From contig CAVPHY010000028.1 of the NCBI GenBank assembly GCA_963704855.1, forward strand, positions 1,178,001-1,242,000: a DNA stretch of 64,000 bases, given 5' to 3'. Under the pieces are notes generated by a model. That model had not been told where the DNA came from. It saw only the letters and a program-made list of their open reading frames with translations, and searched no databases. Source of the DNA: SZUA-36 sp963704855 (GTDB lineage Bacteria > Pseudomonadota > Gammaproteobacteria > Xanthomonadales > SZUA-36). How positions within the stretch are numbered: position 1 is the stretch's first letter; each line of letters begins with the position of its first letter. A program made the position numbers and the translations under genes. Positions 45,644 to 55,000 of the stretch are shown here, piece by piece.

Positions 45644-46708
45644 ATGAAAATTCTTGTTACCGGCGGTGCCGGCTTTATCGGCTCAGCACTGATTCGTTAC
45701 CTCATTGAAGGGACCGATAGCGAGGTCATCAATCTCGACAAGCTTACCTATGCAGGCAACCTGGATTCGTTATCGCCGGTGGCGAATTCCCCGCGTTACC
45801 GATTCGAACAGGCCGATATCTGCGAGCGGGAATCACTGGATCGGATTTTCACCACGCATCAACCGGATGCCGTGATACACCTGGCGGCGGAAAGCCACGT
45901 CGATCGTTCCATCGATGGTCCCGGTGATTTTATCCAGACCAACCTGGTCGGTACCTACAATATGCTCGAAGCAGGTCGCAGTTACTGGGCTGGCCTGGGT
46001 GAGGAAGCCCGGGCGGCGTTCCGTTTTCTGCATGTGTCTACCGACGAGGTCTACGGTGACCTCGCCGGTTGCGATGACCTGTTCAGGGAGGACACCTCCT
46101 ACGACCCCAGTTCACCGTATGCCGCGACCAAGGCAGGTTCGGATCACCTGGTGAGGGCCTGGGGCCGGACCTTCAAATTCCCGGTGCTGGTTACCAATTG
46201 CTCCAACAACTACGGGCCTTACCAGTTTCCTGAAAAGCTTATCCCCCACATGATCCTGAATGCCCTCAAGGGTAAACCCCTGCCGATGTACGGTGATGGC
46301 ACACAGATAAGGGACTGGTTGTATGTGGATGACCACGCGCGTGCGCTTTACCGTGTGCTGATGGCTGGTAAGCCGGGTGAAACCTACAATATCGGTGGCT
46401 TGAACGAGAAAATGAACATCGATGTGGTCAAGGAAATCTGTGCCATCCTGGATCAGTTGGTCGAGGATAAGCCTGCCGGTGTGAATCGTTTTGAAGAGTT
46501 GATCACATTCGTCAAGGACCGCCCCGGTCACGATGAGCGTTACGCCATCGATGCCAGCAAGATCAATAGCAACCTGGGCTGGGCGCCGGCGGAAAATTTT
46601 ACCTCCGGCATCCGTAAAACGGTCAGCTGGTACCTGGAGAACAGCCAGTGGTGGCAGCGTGTCGTGGATGGCAGCTACCGTCTCGAGCGACTCGGTTCGG
46701 GGGCTTGA
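45644..46708 (+). CDS. rfbB: dTDP-glucose 4,6-dehydratase
   Basis: The 354-residue SDR has KILVTGGAGFIGSALIRYL, HLAAESHVDRSIDGP, the catalytic STDEVYGDL, and YAATKAGSDHLVRAWGRTF. It makes dTDP-4-keto-6-deoxyglucose for rhamnose and related sugars. The usual partners rfbA, rfbC and rfbD are not in the window. Divergent from galE (105 nt between starts). Confidence 0.93.
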   Translation: MKILVTGGAGFIGSALIRYLIEGTDSEVINLDKLTYAGNLDSLSPVANSPRYRFEQADICERESLDRIFTTHQPDAVIHLAAESHVDRSIDGPGDFIQTNLVGTYNMLEAGRSYWAGLGEEARAAFRFLHVSTDEVYGDLAGCDDLFREDTSYDPSSPYAATKAGSDHLVRAWGRTFKFPVLVTNCSNNYGPYQFPEKLIPHMILNALKGKPLPMYGDGTQIRDWLYVDDHARALYRVLMAGKPGETYNIGGLNEKMNIDVVKEICAILDQLVEDKPAGVNRFEELITFVKDRPGHDERYAIDASKINSNLGWAPAENFTSGIRKTVSWYLENSQWWQRVVDGSYRLERLGSGA

Positions 46709-46781
46709 TACTCTGCTTTTACGATAGATAATACTGTTTAAATAATTTTAAATATCAATACAATAAACAAATATATTGATG

Positions 46782-48161
46782 TTATTTATCAATAAGCTTC
46801 AGCCGTGCCGTGAAGTGCCGGAGTGAGGGCGGTTCCCAGGTCACCTGCATACCGGGTATGTCCGCGATGTTATTTCTTAATTCCTCGAACACTTCCACGA
46901 CGTAATCGGCCTGGGCCTGGGTATAAACACGGCGCGGCATGGCCAGCCTGACCAGTTCCATTGCCGCCGGTTTCTCACCGCCGCCCGGCTGCCGGCCGAA
47001 CATGAAACTGCCAATTTCAACCCCGCGTATTCCGCCCTGGATGTAAAGCGCAACCGCGAGGGCCTGCCCGGGGTATTGCAGCGGCGGAATATGCTGCAGC
47101 AATTTTTTTGCATCGATAAATATGGCGTGACCACCTGCCGGCTTCATCACCGGGATTCCCATGGCGTCCAGTCGCTCGTTGATGTACTGGATCGAGCGTA
47201 TCCGGTACTGCAGGTAATCCTCGTCGACGATCTCCTCGAGGCCGGTGGCGATACACTCCATGTCACGACCCGACAGGCCGCCATAGGTCGGGAAGCCCTC
47301 GGTCATGATCAGGCGTGTACGCGCTTTTTCCGCCCATTCATCGTTGTTCAGCGCCAGCCAGCCACCCATGTTGGCAAAGGTGTCCTTCTTCGCACTCATG
47401 GTCATGCCGTCGGCGTGCGAGAACATCTCCCGGACGATTTCCTTGACCGATTTGTGCTGATAACCAGGCTCACGCAGCTTGATGAAGTAGGCGTTTTCCG
47501 CGAAACGTGCGCTGTCGATAATCAGGGGTTTGCCATAGCGGTCACAGATGGCCTTGGTTCCGCGGATATTGGCCATTGAAACGGGTTGACCGCCACCGGC
47601 ATTATTGGTGATGGTGATCTCGACCATCGGGATATCATCAGCATGCTCTGCCATTAGTGCCTCGAGCTTATCGAGGTCCATATTGCCCTTGAATGGATAA
47701 TCCAGCGCCGTATCCAGGCCTTCCCTTATCACCAGGTCGCGCGCATCGATTTCGGCGTCTTCAAAATTGGCGCGGGTGGTGTCGAAATGCGTGTTGTTCG
47801 GTACGATTTTTCCCTTGCCGTGCCCATCTGCCACCACGAAAGTGAGAATATGTTCCGCGGCGCGGCCCTGGTGCGTTGGAATGATATGTTTGAAAGGCAT
47901 CAGGTCCCTGATCGCAGCCTCAAAACGGTAGTAAGAAGGTGAACCCGCATAGGATTCGTCGCCCTTCATCAGCGCGGCCCACTGGTTGGTGCTCATGGCG
48001 CCTGTACCCGAATCGGTCAGCAGGTCGATCAGGACATCCTCCGAGCGCAGCGAGAACAGGTTGTAGTGGGCTTCCCTGATCAACTCTCTGCGTTGCTCGA
48101 CCGTGGTCATTTTTATCGGCTCAACGGTCTTGATCCGGAAGGGTTCTATGATGGTTTTCAT
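46782..48161 (-). CDS. tnaA: Tryptophanase
   Basis: The 459-residue beta-eliminating PLP enzyme has DLLTDSGTGAMS, IPTHQGRAAEHI, the TnaA-like DSARFAENAYFIKLRE, and the PLP Lys in MTMSAKKDTFANMGG. Similarity to tryptophanase is higher than to tyrosine phenol-lyase in the substrate loops. It splits tryptophan to indole, pyruvate and ammonia. The start overlaps the VOC gene stop by 1 nt (TAATG), so it is the last gene of the aromatic amino-acid operon. Confidence 0.85.
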   Translation of the reverse strand: MKTIIEPFRIKTVEPIKMTTVEQRRELIREAHYNLFSLRSEDVLIDLLTDSGTGAMSTNQWAALMKGDESYAGSPSYYRFEAAIRDLMPFKHIIPTHQGRAAEHILTFVVADGHGKGKIVPNNTHFDTTRANFEDAEIDARDLVIREGLDTALDYPFKGNMDLDKLEALMAEHADDIPMVEITITNNAGGGQPVSMANIRGTKAICDRYGKPLIIDSARFAENAYFIKLREPGYQHKSVKEIVREMFSHADGMTMSAKKDTFANMGGWLALNNDEWAEKARTRLIMTEGFPTYGGLSGRDMECIATGLEEIVDEDYLQYRIRSIQYINERLDAMGIPVMKPAGGHAIFIDAKKLLQHIPPLQYPGQALAVALYIQGGIRGVEIGSFMFGRQPGGGEKPAAMELVRLAMPRRVYTQAQADYVVEVFEELRNNIADIPGMQVTWEPPSLRHFTARLKLIDK

Positions 48162-48700
48162 TATTCGAGACTGAATTCTTGTTCATGCATGAAAGCGGCG
48201 TGCCGTGGCGCCCGCTTGGTACGGCTCCATTCCTCGATCATTTCGGGTGCCAGCGTATGCAGTTTTTCAAGCGCGCCGGGGCGTTCGACATTTGCACACA
48301 GTTCCAGGCGGTGCCCATTGGGGTCGAAGAAATAGATGGATTTGAAAAGGTAATGGTCGGTCGGGCCGATTACCTCCAGTCCCGCCGCCTTGATGTGCTC
48401 CCGGGCGGCTATCAGTTCGTCCATGTCACCGATCTCGAATGCGATATGCTGCACCCAGGCCGGGGTGTTTTCATCCCGCCCCATTGGCGGTGAATTGGGT
48501 ATTTCAAAAAAGGCCAGTACATTGCCCTGTCCGGCATCCAGGAAGATATGGATATAGGGGTCGGGCGCCTTGGTGCTGGGTACCTGGTCTTCGGCGATGG
48601 CCAGCAGCAGGTCCATATTAAGCACCTTTTTGTAAAACGCGACCGTTTCCTTTGCATCTTTGCAGCGGTAGGCCACGTGGTGTATTTTCCGGATTTTCAT
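48161..48700 (-). CDS. VOC (glyoxalase/dioxygenase) family protein
   Basis: The 179-residue vicinal-oxygen-chelate protein has KIHHVAYRCKDAKETVAFY, a second metal His in WVQHIAFEIGD, and the Glu ligand in FFDPNGHRLELCANV. Ligands are complete, so a metal-dependent lyase or extradiol dioxygenase activity is possible. Position between hpd and tnaA suggests work on an aromatic ring product (homogentisate, phenol or indole derivative); this is inference. Confidence 0.75.
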   Translation of the reverse strand: MKIRKIHHVAYRCKDAKETVAFYKKVLNMDLLLAIAEDQVPSTKAPDPYIHIFLDAGQGNVLAFFEIPNSPPMGRDENTPAWVQHIAFEIGDMDELIAAREHIKAAGLEVIGPTDHYLFKSIYFFDPNGHRLELCANVERPGALEKLHTLAPEMIEEWSRTKRAPRHAAFMHEQEFSLE

Positions 48701-48731
48701 AGACTATTCCTGAGCTTTCCGCCGGTTCCTG

Positions 48732-49817
48732 TCACGATTTTTTATCCTTGTTTATGATACCGCGGCGTAACTGGTCACGCTCCATGGATTCGAATAAGGC
48801 CGTGAAGTTACCCTCGCCAAAACCCTCGTCCTTCTTGCGCTGGATAAATTCAAAAAAAACAGGCCCCACCATGGTTTCGGAAAAAATCTGTAACAACAGG
48901 CGCGGGTCGTCATCCTCGGTGGAACCATCCAGCAGGATACCGCGGGACTGGAGTTCTGCAACCGGTTCGCCATGACCCGGAAGGCGTTCATCCAGCATTT
49001 CGTAATAGGTGGCAGGGGGTGGTGTCATGAAGGGTGTTCCCCTGGCCTTGAGTGCATCCCAGCAGGCAAACAGGTCATCGCAGATCAATGCGATATGCTG
49101 GATGCCTTCGCCGTTGTAGGCCATCAGGAATTCCTCGATCTGGCCGACGCCCTGGGACGCTTCCTCGTTGAGCGGAATACGGATTTTGCCATCCGGCGCG
49201 GTCATCGCCCGGGATAACAGCCCGGTATATTCGCCCTTGATATCGAAGTAACGGATTTCGCGAAAATTAAAAATACGCTTGTAAAAATCAGCCCAGAAAC
49301 CCATGCGGCCCCGGTAAACATTGTGGGTCAGATGGTCGATCAGCTTGAAACCACAACCCGGCGGGTTTGGATCCACGCCATCGAAAAATACAAAATCAAT
49401 ATCGTAAAAACTTTGATCCTGATCAAAACGGTCAATCAGGTACAAGGGCGCCCCGCCAATGCCCTTGATCGCGGGCAGACGCAACTCCATTGGGCCGGTG
49501 GGGATATCGATGGGTTGCGCACCCAGCTTGAGGGCCCGGTAGTAGGCCGCATGGGCGTCTTTTACCCGGAAGGCCATGCCACAGACGCAGGGCCCGTGTT
49601 CTTCCGCAAAATAGGCAGCATGACTTTTCGGTTCCTCGTTCAGAATGAAATTGATCTCTCCCTGCCGGTACAGACGCACCTTCTTGGACCGGTGTTCGGC
49701 GACGGCGGTAAAACCGAGCATGTCGAATACGGGTTCCAGCACGCCCGGGGAAGGGGATGCGAATTCGACGAACTCAAAGCCGTTCAGGCCCATCGGGTTG
49801 TCAAACAGATCTGTCAT
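48732..49817 (-). CDS. hpd: 4-Hydroxyphenylpyruvate dioxygenase
   Basis: The 361-residue protein has two VOC domains. The Fe(II) ligands lie in the second: His in LIDHLTHNVYRG, His in GIQHIALICDD, Glu in VFFEFIQRK. It converts 4-hydroxyphenylpyruvate to homogentisate with oxygen. 31-32 nt gaps on either side place it in one operon with the tyrosine phenol-lyase and VOC genes. No homogentisate dioxygenase is in the window. Confidence 0.92.
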   Translation of the reverse strand: MTDLFDNPMGLNGFEFVEFASPSPGVLEPVFDMLGFTAVAEHRSKKVRLYRQGEINFILNEEPKSHAAYFAEEHGPCVCGMAFRVKDAHAAYYRALKLGAQPIDIPTGPMELRLPAIKGIGGAPLYLIDRFDQDQSFYDIDFVFFDGVDPNPPGCGFKLIDHLTHNVYRGRMGFWADFYKRIFNFREIRYFDIKGEYTGLLSRAMTAPDGKIRIPLNEEASQGVGQIEEFLMAYNGEGIQHIALICDDLFACWDALKARGTPFMTPPPATYYEMLDERLPGHGEPVAELQSRGILLDGSTEDDDPRLLLQIFSETMVGPVFFEFIQRKKDEGFGEGNFTALFESMERDQLRRGIINKDKKS

Positions 49818-49849
49818 TCATAACTCTCCATTGGAAAAGGATCGGGTTT

Positions 49850-51245
49850 TCAGGCCAGTGGCTCAAACCGCGCCTGGAAAAAGCGCAGGTACTCGGGTTC
49901 ATAAACCATTTTCAAACCCTTGATACGTTCGCGGTCTTCAAATACCCGGATGACTGATTCTGCCACGACATCCATGTGAGCCTGGGTATAAACGCGGCGT
50001 GGCAAGGTCAGCCTGACCAGCTCGAGTGCCGGCCGGCGGTTCTTGCCGGTCAGCGGATCACGCCCGGCCGATACGTTACCACGTTCCATGCTGCGTATGC
50101 CTGCTTCCAAGTATAGCTCAGCGGCCAGCGACTGGGCCGGATACTCATCCTGGTCCACGTGTGGCAGGAACTTGCGGGCATCGATGAAGATCGCGTGGGA
50201 ACCGATGGGGTTTACGATCGGGACAGCCGGCCTTGCGCAGCAGATCACCGAGATATCTCACCTGTCCGATGCGGGCGGCCTGGTGCTCTTCCATCACGGC
50301 CTCCCGGATACCGATCGCCATGGCTTCCATGTCGCGTCCGGCCAGGCCGCCGTAGGTGTGCAGACCTTCGTAGACGACCACCATGTTTTGCGCTTTGCGG
50401 AAAATGGTTTCGTCATTAACGGCAAAAAAGCCGCCAATATTGACCAGCAGGTCCTTCTTCGCGGACATCGTGGCGCCGTCGGTCAGGTCGCAGATTTCAC
50501 GCAGGATGGCACGCACCGATTTATCTGCGTAGCCTTCTTCGCGCTCCCTGATGAACCAGGCGTTTTCTATCGTACGCGTGGCATCCAGCATGATCGGGAT
50601 AGCGTGCTTGCGGCAGTAGCTATTGAGTTCACGCAGGTTGGCCATTGAAAAAGGCTGCCCGCCGGCCATGTTTACATTTCCTTCCAGGCTGATATAGGGA
50701 ATACGGTCTGCGCCTACTTCCTTTACCAGGCGATCCAGTTTTTCAAGATCGACATTGCCCTTGAACGGATGACGGCTGGCCGGGTCATGCGCCTCATCGA
50801 TAATCACGTCGATAAAGGTGCCGCCGGCCAGTTCCTGGTGAAGGCGGGTGGTTGTGAAGTACATATTGCCGGGTACAAAGTCGCCCTTCTTGATCATGAT
50901 TTGCGAAAGCAGGTTCTCGGCGCCGCGTCCCTGGTGGGTGGGTACGAGATACTTGTAGCCGTAGTACTCCTGGACCGCATCCTGCAGATGGTAGAAGTTT
51001 TCGCTGCCCGAGTAGGCCTCGTCGCCCATCATCAGGCCGGCCCACTGCCGGTCGCTCATGGCGGACGTACCGGAATCGGTCAACAGGTCGATATAGACGT
51101 CACGGCTGCGAATCAGGAAAGTGTTATATCCCGCTTCACGGATGGCCTGTTCACGTTCTTCACGGCTGGTCATCCGGATGAGTTCAACTGATTTGATCTT
51201 GTAGGGTTCGGCCCAACTGGGGCGGTGGTTTTCGTGCATGTTCAT
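49850..51245 (-). pseudogene. tpl: Tyrosine phenol-lyase, one frameshift
   Basis: Two frames together make a normal tyrosine phenol-lyase of about 464 residues: DLLTDSGTSAMSDRQWAG, PTHQGRGAENLLSQ, PLP Lys in TMSAKKDLLVNIGGF, then GSHAIFIDARKF and LPRRVYTQAHMDVVAE. The junction KAG/VPIVNPIG is restored by removing one base at 50225. The enzyme cleaves tyrosine to phenol, pyruvate and ammonia. As it stands, the product would lose about 120 C-terminal residues. First gene of the operon, divergent from the Lrp-type regulator. Confidence 0.88.
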
Positions 51246-51310
51246 GATGTCACCTGCTGTAATTCCATGTGGATGTTCAAGAGCTCATTGCCATTAATCA
51301 TTATCCCCAT

Positions 51311-51341
51311 ATATTCGGAATATTGTGTTTCTTATTTGACA
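51311..51341. promoter_or_regulatory. Palindrome and -35-like box between tpl and the Lrp regulator
   Basis: ATATTC-G-GAATAT (51311-51323) is a perfect short palindrome of the kind bound by Lrp/AsnC proteins. TTGACA follows at 51336-51341, with a weak -10 (AACAAT) 18 nt later. It is placed to control both divergent genes. Confidence 0.4.
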
Positions 51342-51386
51342 TATATGCTTGATTATTGAAACAATCGTATTTTAAAGATCAAAGAT

Positions 51387-51863
51387 ATGAAACCAATGTA
51401 TAGAATCAACCTCTCTTCATCTGATCGTAAGTTGCTGGCGGCTTTACAGAAAAACGTAAACCTCAGCCAGATCGAGCTGGCTGAACATTCCGGTTTATCC
51501 CGTACCTCCGTCTGGCGGCGTGTCCGTGAACTGGAGGAGGCCGGTGTGATCGAAAACCGGGTCGCACTGCTGAACCCGAAGGCCCTTGGATTGCAGATAC
51601 ATGTATTGTTGTCCGTCAGCATGGTCGAGCATTCGGACAAGGTCAGGCAGTCGTTTGAAACCCATGTTGAGCGGCTGCCGGAGGTAATGAGTTGTTTCTC
51701 CGTCTCCGGCGACCGGGATTATGTTCTGCAGATTATCTCAAGGGATATGGAATCCTATAACGAATTCCTGAACACGAAAATTCTGCATCACGCCAGTGTC
51801 CGCTCCGCCAGTTCGAGTTTTGCCTTGCGCAGGGTCAAGTACACGACTCAATTGCCATTCTGA
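51387..51863 (+). CDS. Lrp/AsnC family transcriptional regulator
   Basis: The 158-residue protein has an N-terminal winged helix-turn-helix (LAALQKNVNLSQIELAEHSG, SRTSVWRRVRELEEAGVI). A C-terminal RAM domain (VMSCFSVSGDRDYVLQIISR) binds amino acids. It is divergent from the tyrosine phenol-lyase operon, 141 nt apart, and is the obvious candidate for its amino-acid-responsive control. Confidence 0.9.
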   Translation: MKPMYRINLSSSDRKLLAALQKNVNLSQIELAEHSGLSRTSVWRRVRELEEAGVIENRVALLNPKALGLQIHVLLSVSMVEHSDKVRQSFETHVERLPEVMSCFSVSGDRDYVLQIISRDMESYNEFLNTKILHHASVRSASSSFALRRVKYTTQLPF

Positions 51864-51982
51864 ATAGTTACGCGGGCTGAGCGCAGGTTTGCCAATCCGG
51901 TCGGGCAGGAGAGGCCGTGAAAGATACCACCCATCGTCAATGCGCGGTAGTATGTGTTGGTAGGGAAAAAAAGGGACAGCAC

Positions 51983-54424
51983 ATGACTCACTGGCAGAAG
52001 TCACTCATCGGTATCGCGTTCCTGTTGATCATGCTGGTGTTTGCCTGGCGGCAGACCCTGGCTCCGGACGTTCGCCCTGATACTGCATTGGATTACACCG
52101 CACTCGACCGGCATGTTTCGGTTATTGCCAACAAGCCACATCCCATCGGCAGCGCAGCCAACAAAGAAGTCCGGGACTATATCGTCGCTTATTTTGAGTC
52201 GCTCGGTCTTGAAACTCAGGTACAAAAGGCAACGGTGGTCTACCGGCATCCCACAAGACCGGCACAGGCCACCATTATCGGCAATGTGGAAAATATCATT
52301 GCGCGCCTGCCCGGTCGCCTGGCTGCCGGCACACAGGATGCCAATGACCTCGTGGTCATGGGGCATTATGATTCACGGCCACTCACGCCCGGTGCAGCTG
52401 ATAATGCTTCGGGTACCGCTGCAATCATGGAAGCTGCACGTATCATGGTGGCCGCACCGGCACCGCTTCATGATGTGATATTCCTGATCACCGATGGGGA
52501 GGAAATGGGGCTGCTGGGTGCGCAGGGGTTTTTCAGACAACACCCGGCAGCGCAGCATGTCGGATTGGTGCTGAACTTTGAAGCCCGTGGCAGCTACGGG
52601 GCATCGTTCATGTTTGAGACCAGCAAAAACAACGCCTGGCTGGTTGGCGAGCTGATTGAAGCGGCACCTGATTTGCAGGCGAGTTCCCTGGCCTACGAAA
52701 TTTACCGGCAAATGCCGAATGACACCGACATGAGTATCTCAAAAGGTGAGGGTATCCCCGGGTTGAACTTTGCTTTCACCGCCGGTTTATTCGACTACCA
52801 CGCTATGACCGATAGTCCTGGCAACCTGGATGTCAGGAGCCTGGCGCAGCAGGCCAACTATGTACTCGCTACCGCGCAGCATTTTGCCAATCTGGATCAC
52901 TGGCAGTCCTCTGAAGCCGACGGTACCTACTTCAATCTCTGGCGGGGTACTCTTGTGAGTTACAGCCAGGACCTGGCAACCGCACTTGGCCTGTTTGTTT
53001 TGCTGGCGGGTGTCTGGTTGTTTTTAACTGCCTGGCGAGCCGGGGCAATCACAGGCGGGTCACTTACCAGCGGCCTGCTTGATATCCTGATCGTTTTGTT
53101 GATGGTTTATTCCCTGTTTGCAAGCCTGAACGCCTGGCTGCAAAAGGCGGATGCCGGGATCATGCGGATAACTTCACTTGGTGAATGGCCGTTCCTGGCC
53201 TATTTTGTCATCACGCTTGGTTTGATCTTGTGGTTTGGCCACCGCGTCAAACGGGGCCTGGAAAGCCTTGATGTGATCCTGCCCTCGCTGGCCTTGGTGT
53301 TTTTGACACTATTGGCGGGGCGTTCATCAATGGCTGCATTCGTGCCGCCATTGCTGCTGGTGCCGCTGATGCTGGCGGTGCGCTTACGCGTCAGCCGGCC
53401 GGACTTGTTGGCTGGCGCATTGATTTGCTGGTGGTTGTTGACAGCCCTGGTGATTTATTTTGCGCCTAACGCTTCTTACTTTTTCGCCTGGCCGTTGGCT
53501 TCAGTTTTGCTTGGTGTTGGTTTGCAGCGAGTACTTTCCCGGGTCGCGGGTGGCCGTGGCCAATTCGCGTCGGTGCTGGTGTTCAGCTTTATTCCGCTGT
53601 TGCTGCTGCCGCCTGTTTATATCCTGGCTTACCTCGCATTGGGCCTGGCAATGCCGCAGATTCTCATGATGATTTGCGCCCTGTCGTTATTCCTCATCTG
53701 GCCGCTGATCAAGAGCATGGGATCCATAATAGACGGAAAAGTCGGGCCGTTGCTTCTGGCTGCTGGGCTGATCATGACCATTGCCGGGATACTGGGCCGC
53801 GGATTCGATACCCGGTACCCCCGTGGGGAGGAGCTTTTCTACGCAATCGATGTCAACCAGCGAACGGGGTTCTGGGTCAGTCCGGATGCCCGGCAAGGGT
53901 CCTGGCTGGGCGAATTTATGGGTGGGCGTGCCCATGCGGAGAATATGAGCCGTATCATGCCGGGATATGACCAGGAAGTGATGATACGGGAGAGCGTTAT
54001 ACCGCCATTTGAGGCAGCCACTCTGACAGTTACCCTTGATCGCCTGGTCAATGGAATGCGGGAACTGAGCATGCACCTGCAACCAGCCGGTTCTTCCGAA
54101 TACATTAATATCCTGTTTGCCGACGACGCTGGCATATCAACAGCCACGGTGAATGGTGTAGCGGTGGTGATGCGGGACACGCGGGAGACCGCCGATCCCA
54201 CGCAAGTGCCGACACCCTGGTGGCGGTGGCGGTTATATGGTGTAGGAGAAGAGGGCGCCGATATCGTGGTGACGCTGGTGGCAGGCCGGACCGTTCCTGT
54301 CAGGATCGTCGAGGTCGATTACACGACACCCGGTGGCGCACCGGCAAGACCGGAATACTCGATGAGCAAGCCCTACAGTTGGTCGGATAGCACCGTTATT
54401 TTTCAGACCGTCAAACTGGAGTGA
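51983..54424 (+). CDS. M28 family aminopeptidase with multi-span membrane domain
   Basis: The protein has about 813 residues. After one N-terminal anchor comes an M28 zinc peptidase domain facing the periplasm, with ligands in VMGHYDSRPLTPGAADNASG, ITDGEEMGLLG, NFEARGSYG and FDYHAMTD. About nine membrane segments follow (residues 335-600), then a soluble beta-rich C-terminal domain. The layout matches Fxna/Pff1-like membrane peptidases. The ATG at 51983 is used; a GTG at 51917 is the alternative. Confidence 0.85.
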   Translation: MTHWQKSLIGIAFLLIMLVFAWRQTLAPDVRPDTALDYTALDRHVSVIANKPHPIGSAANKEVRDYIVAYFESLGLETQVQKATVVYRHPTRPAQATIIGNVENIIARLPGRLAAGTQDANDLVVMGHYDSRPLTPGAADNASGTAAIMEAARIMVAAPAPLHDVIFLITDGEEMGLLGAQGFFRQHPAAQHVGLVLNFEARGSYGASFMFETSKNNAWLVGELIEAAPDLQASSLAYEIYRQMPNDTDMSISKGEGIPGLNFAFTAGLFDYHAMTDSPGNLDVRSLAQQANYVLATAQHFANLDHWQSSEADGTYFNLWRGTLVSYSQDLATALGLFVLLAGVWLFLTAWRAGAITGGSLTSGLLDILIVLLMVYSLFASLNAWLQKADAGIMRITSLGEWPFLAYFVITLGLILWFGHRVKRGLESLDVILPSLALVFLTLLAGRSSMAAFVPPLLLVPLMLAVRLRVSRPDLLAGALICWWLLTALVIYFAPNASYFFAWPLASVLLGVGLQRVLSRVAGGRGQFASVLVFSFIPLLLLPPVYILAYLALGLAMPQILMMICALSLFLIWPLIKSMGSIIDGKVGPLLLAAGLIMTIAGILGRGFDTRYPRGEELFYAIDVNQRTGFWVSPDARQGSWLGEFMGGRAHAENMSRIMPGYDQEVMIRESVIPPFEAATLTVTLDRLVNGMRELSMHLQPAGSSEYINILFADDAGISTATVNGVAVVMRDTRETADPTQVPTPWWRWRLYGVGEEGADIVVTLVAGRTVPVRIVEVDYTTPGGAPARPEYSMSKPYSWSDSTVIFQTVKLE

Positions 54425-54634
54425 CCGGTTCAGGATTATTGCAGTTGATTGTTTTTATGGCATATACCGGCGTAAGAATGTAAAATGTGTCCGCTGCATG
54501 TTGCGGCGAGTGATTGAGTGTTTAGTCTGAACAGGTCGTACTGCTTCCTTCCAGATCTACCCCGGTCCCGTTCTTCTCCAGCACAGTCACTACCGGAAGG
54601 TGGTTTTTCAACTATATATAGTGAGTTAAATATA

Positions 54635-54844
54635 ATGTCAGATAAGGTTATCGGAACCGTTAAATGGTTCAACGACGAAAAAGGTTTTGGATTTATTTCC
54701 CGTGAAGGCGAACGCGACGTTTTCGTTCACTTCCGTCAGATTGTCGGCGACGGCCGCAAAACACTGAAGGAAGGCCAGCAGGTTGAGTTCACCGTCGGTG
54801 AAGGCCTCAAAGGACCCCAGGCAGAGAACGTAAACCCTCTGTAA
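54635..54844 (+). CDS. csp: Cold-shock domain protein
   Basis: The 69-residue CspA-like protein has GTVKWFNDEKGFGFISREG (RNP1) and DVFVHFRQI (RNP2). It binds single-stranded RNA and melts structure. It has a long AT-rich leader and is followed at 22 nt by a strong terminator, so it is monocistronic. Confidence 0.95.
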   Translation: MSDKVIGTVKWFNDEKGFGFISREGERDVFVHFRQIVGDGRKTLKEGQQVEFTVGEGLKGPQAENVNPL

Positions 54845-54865
54845 GGTTTCCAAGCTACACAAAAA

Positions 54866-54898
54866 CCCGGCCAGGCAGCCTGTCTGGCCGGGTTTTTT
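54866..54898 (+). terminator. Intrinsic terminator of the cold-shock gene
   Basis: CCCGGCCAG (54866-54874) pairs with CTGGCCGGG (54884-54892) and is followed by six T. A-rich flank on the other side makes it partly bidirectional. Confidence 0.85.
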
Positions 54899-54932
54899 AT
54901 GCCTGGAATATTAACCTGACCCTTGAAAAAAA

Positions 54933-54955
54933 CCCGGCCTCAGGCCGGGTTTTTT
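54933..54955 (-). terminator. Bidirectional intrinsic terminator
   Basis: CCCGGCC (54933-54939) pairs with GGCCGGG (54943-54949), with poly-T on the plus side and poly-A (poly-T on minus) on the other. It serves the minus-strand M3 peptidase gene and backs up the plus-strand terminator. Confidence 0.8.
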
Positions 54956-55000
54956 AAACCAGGCAACCGGAAGGGCCGGTTGCCGTTAAGCCTGTATGAC

